From NCBI GenBank assembly GCA_964636885.1, contig CAZWVA010000065.1:1-14286 (forward strand): a DNA stretch of 14,286 bases. The letters run 5' to 3'. This document shows, piece by piece, positions 13,137-14,286 of this stretch. This stretch comes from CAZWVA01 sp964636885 (lineage in GTDB: Bacteria; Desulfobacterota_D; UBA1144; Nemesobacterales; CSP1-2). The notes beneath the pieces are model-generated. The model was not told where the DNA came from. It saw only the letters and a program-made list of their open reading frames with translations, and ran no database searches. The stretch's first letter is position 1; each line of letters starts with the position of its first letter. The translations under genes were made by a program, and so were the position numbers.

Positions 13137-14286
13137 CTAGGCTTCAATCTCCATATCCCCCCTTGGCTCCGCCATGCAGATTAGGGCGTAGCCCGTGGCT
13201 ATCTCTTCAGGTGTGATCGCTTCGACCGGGCCCTGATGGAACCTCCCCTTAACCCTTAGCTTGCATGTGCCGCAGATCCCCTGTTGGCAACTGAAGGGTA
13301 GGGTTAATCCCTCATCGAGCCCCTTTTGGAGTATCTTCTCGCTTCCCCGAACCCTTATGGTCCTTCCGCTTACCTTAAACCTTATCGAATATTCCCTATC
13401 TGTCACGTCTTCACCCACTGCCCTATCCATTAGAGGTGCTTTGGCCCTTTCTTCTATCGCTTCTTTTGTGTCCAACCTTTCGCTGAGGAGTCTCGACATA
13501 CGGTCGGTTCCGATCCTTTCTATAAAGGAAGAGAAGGGTTCATCCTCTCTTCTCATCTCAAGATAGATGCCTAGTATTGTATCGATTGTCGGATTTACCT
13601 CCTCAGGGGCTATGTTTGACCGAACGACGCTTCCCACCCTGGCGTCTCCATTCATGTGTCCGCCAAGGTAGAGAAAGTACCTTCCGTTACTTCCGGAGAG
13701 TCCGATGTCTGCAACCTGGTGCTGCGCGCAACTGTTTGGACAGCCCGATATGTGGATCTGGATCCTACGAATCCACTCGTCTTCCGTGTACCCCTTCTCC
13801 GCTATATGTCTGATCAAGCGGTCTCCTGTGCCCTGGGAGTCGGAGACGCCCCATATGCAATAGGTCGTTCCCGAACATGCCCGGACATCAAGAATAGAAC
13901 CAGACCATCTTGGGCTAAGACCGATTTCCCTTAACCCTTTAAGGAGTTTTAAGAGGTTCTCTCTTCTAACCCACAGAAGCTCTATGTTCTGCCCTCTTGT
14001 GGTTCTAAGCCTTCCGTCGCCGAATTTGAGGGAGAGTTGGCAGAGGGCAAGGACCTGTTTCGCGGTGAGTTCTCCTAGTGGGACCCGTACTACAACGCGG
14101 AAGTAATCCCTCTGCTTCTGAGGATAGATTCCCTCTTTAAATAAATCGTATCTGTGGTTTTCATTTTCGGATGGTAGGATCTCTAAACCGTGGGGGAATG
14201 GGTTTCTCGCTCGAAATAGGCTTAGGAACTCATCCCTGAAACGGTCGAATCCCCATTCGTCAATGAGGATCTTTAGCCGCGGATTG
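13137..14286 (-). CDS. Siroheme nitrite reductase fused to C-terminal plant-type [2Fe-2S] ferredoxin (5' end outside window)
   Basis: The frame is open through the right edge, giving 382 visible residues (counted from base 14285); a TTG at 13817 is internal. Residues 1-250 are the C-terminal half of a ferredoxin-type nitrite/sulfite reductase. Cysteines C137-x5-C143 (ACSGTTYC) and C182-x3-C186 (GCPNSC) bind the coupled [4Fe-4S]-siroheme, and residues 78-96 hold the Arg-rich active-site region (RLRTTRGQN). Residues about 295-382 are a plant-type [2Fe-2S] ferredoxin with C333-x4-C338-x2-C341 and C370. Nitrite rather than sulfite is inferred from the nitrate reductase 22 bases downstream. The fused ferredoxin means electrons can be passed within one polypeptide once loaded by a ferredoxin reductase, which the operon also encodes. 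The operon promoter is outside the window. Confidence 0.9.
   Translation of the reverse strand, partial: NPRLKILIDEWGFDRFRDEFLSLFRARNPFPHGLEILPSENENHRYDLFKEGIYPQKQRDYFRVVVRVPLGELTAKQVLALCQLSLKFGDGRLRTTRGQNIELLWVRRENLLKLLKGLREIGLSPRWSGSILDVRACSGTTYCIWGVSDSQGTGDRLIRHIAEKGYTEDEWIRRIQIHISGCPNSCAQHQVADIGLSGSNGRYFLYLGGHMNGDARVGSVVRSNIAPEEVNPTIDTILGIYLEMRREDEPFSSFIERIGTDRMSRLLSERLDTKEAIEERAKAPLMDRAVGEDVTDREYSIRFKVSGRTIRVRGSEKILQKGLDEGLTLPFSCQQGICGTCKLRVKGRFHQGPVEAITPEEIATGYALICMAEPRGDMEIEA

Overview
The window reads as chromosome of a Gram-negative bacterium of roughly balanced base composition. It is rich in AGG/AGA and ATA codons, with strong GGAGG-type ribosome sites, several TTG starts and two sigma-54 activators. 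This fits a Nitrospirota- or Desulfobacterota-like (former deltaproteobacterial) lineage, but I cannot fix the taxon from sequence alone. No tRNA, rRNA, CRISPR array or intact mobile element was seen.

Region 1 (1-2747, + strand) is a tight gene string: the 3' end of an M48 metalloprotease, an MscS-type channel carrying a C-terminal cyclic-nucleotide-binding domain, and a class-II cyclic-nucleotide phosphodiesterase. The last two look like a cAMP/cGMP module: the gated channel and the enzyme that destroys its ligand. Region 2 (2748-4552) holds a NifA-like GAF/AAA+/Fis activator behind a near-consensus sigma-54 promoter and a 22-bp inverted repeat. Region 3 (4580-5667) has a SAM methyltransferase on the - strand and a poorly understood 305-base stretch with a terminator-like hairpin and one doubtful small ORF.

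Region 4 (5668-8210) is the most novel part. A secreted cupin (-) and a sigma-54-type activator (+) diverge from a shared 250-bp control region. The activator has an unusual layout: AAA+ domain, Fis helix-turn-helix, four-cysteine zinc ribbon, one membrane helix, then an extracytoplasmic C-terminal domain resembling the TolB-N/FlgO/CsgG group. Its sigma-54 contact loop is GVATGV instead of GAFTGA. The control region contains a sigma-54 promoter facing the cupin. About 145-190 bp upstream of that start lies a cluster of four half-sites, which also overlaps a sigma-70 promoter for the activator. The inferred circuit is a membrane-tethered activator that senses something outside the membrane, switches on the cupin and represses itself.

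Region 5 (8238-14286, - strand) is a nitrate/nitrite assimilation operon read right to left: a siroheme nitrite reductase fused to a [2Fe-2S] ferredoxin (5' end outside the window), a 1142-residue molybdopterin nitrate reductase fused to a NirB-like flavoprotein module and a BFD [2Fe-2S] domain, and an adrenodoxin-reductase-type ferredoxin-NADP+ reductase. Two signature residues of the fused flavin module are changed, so the separate reductase may be the real electron source.
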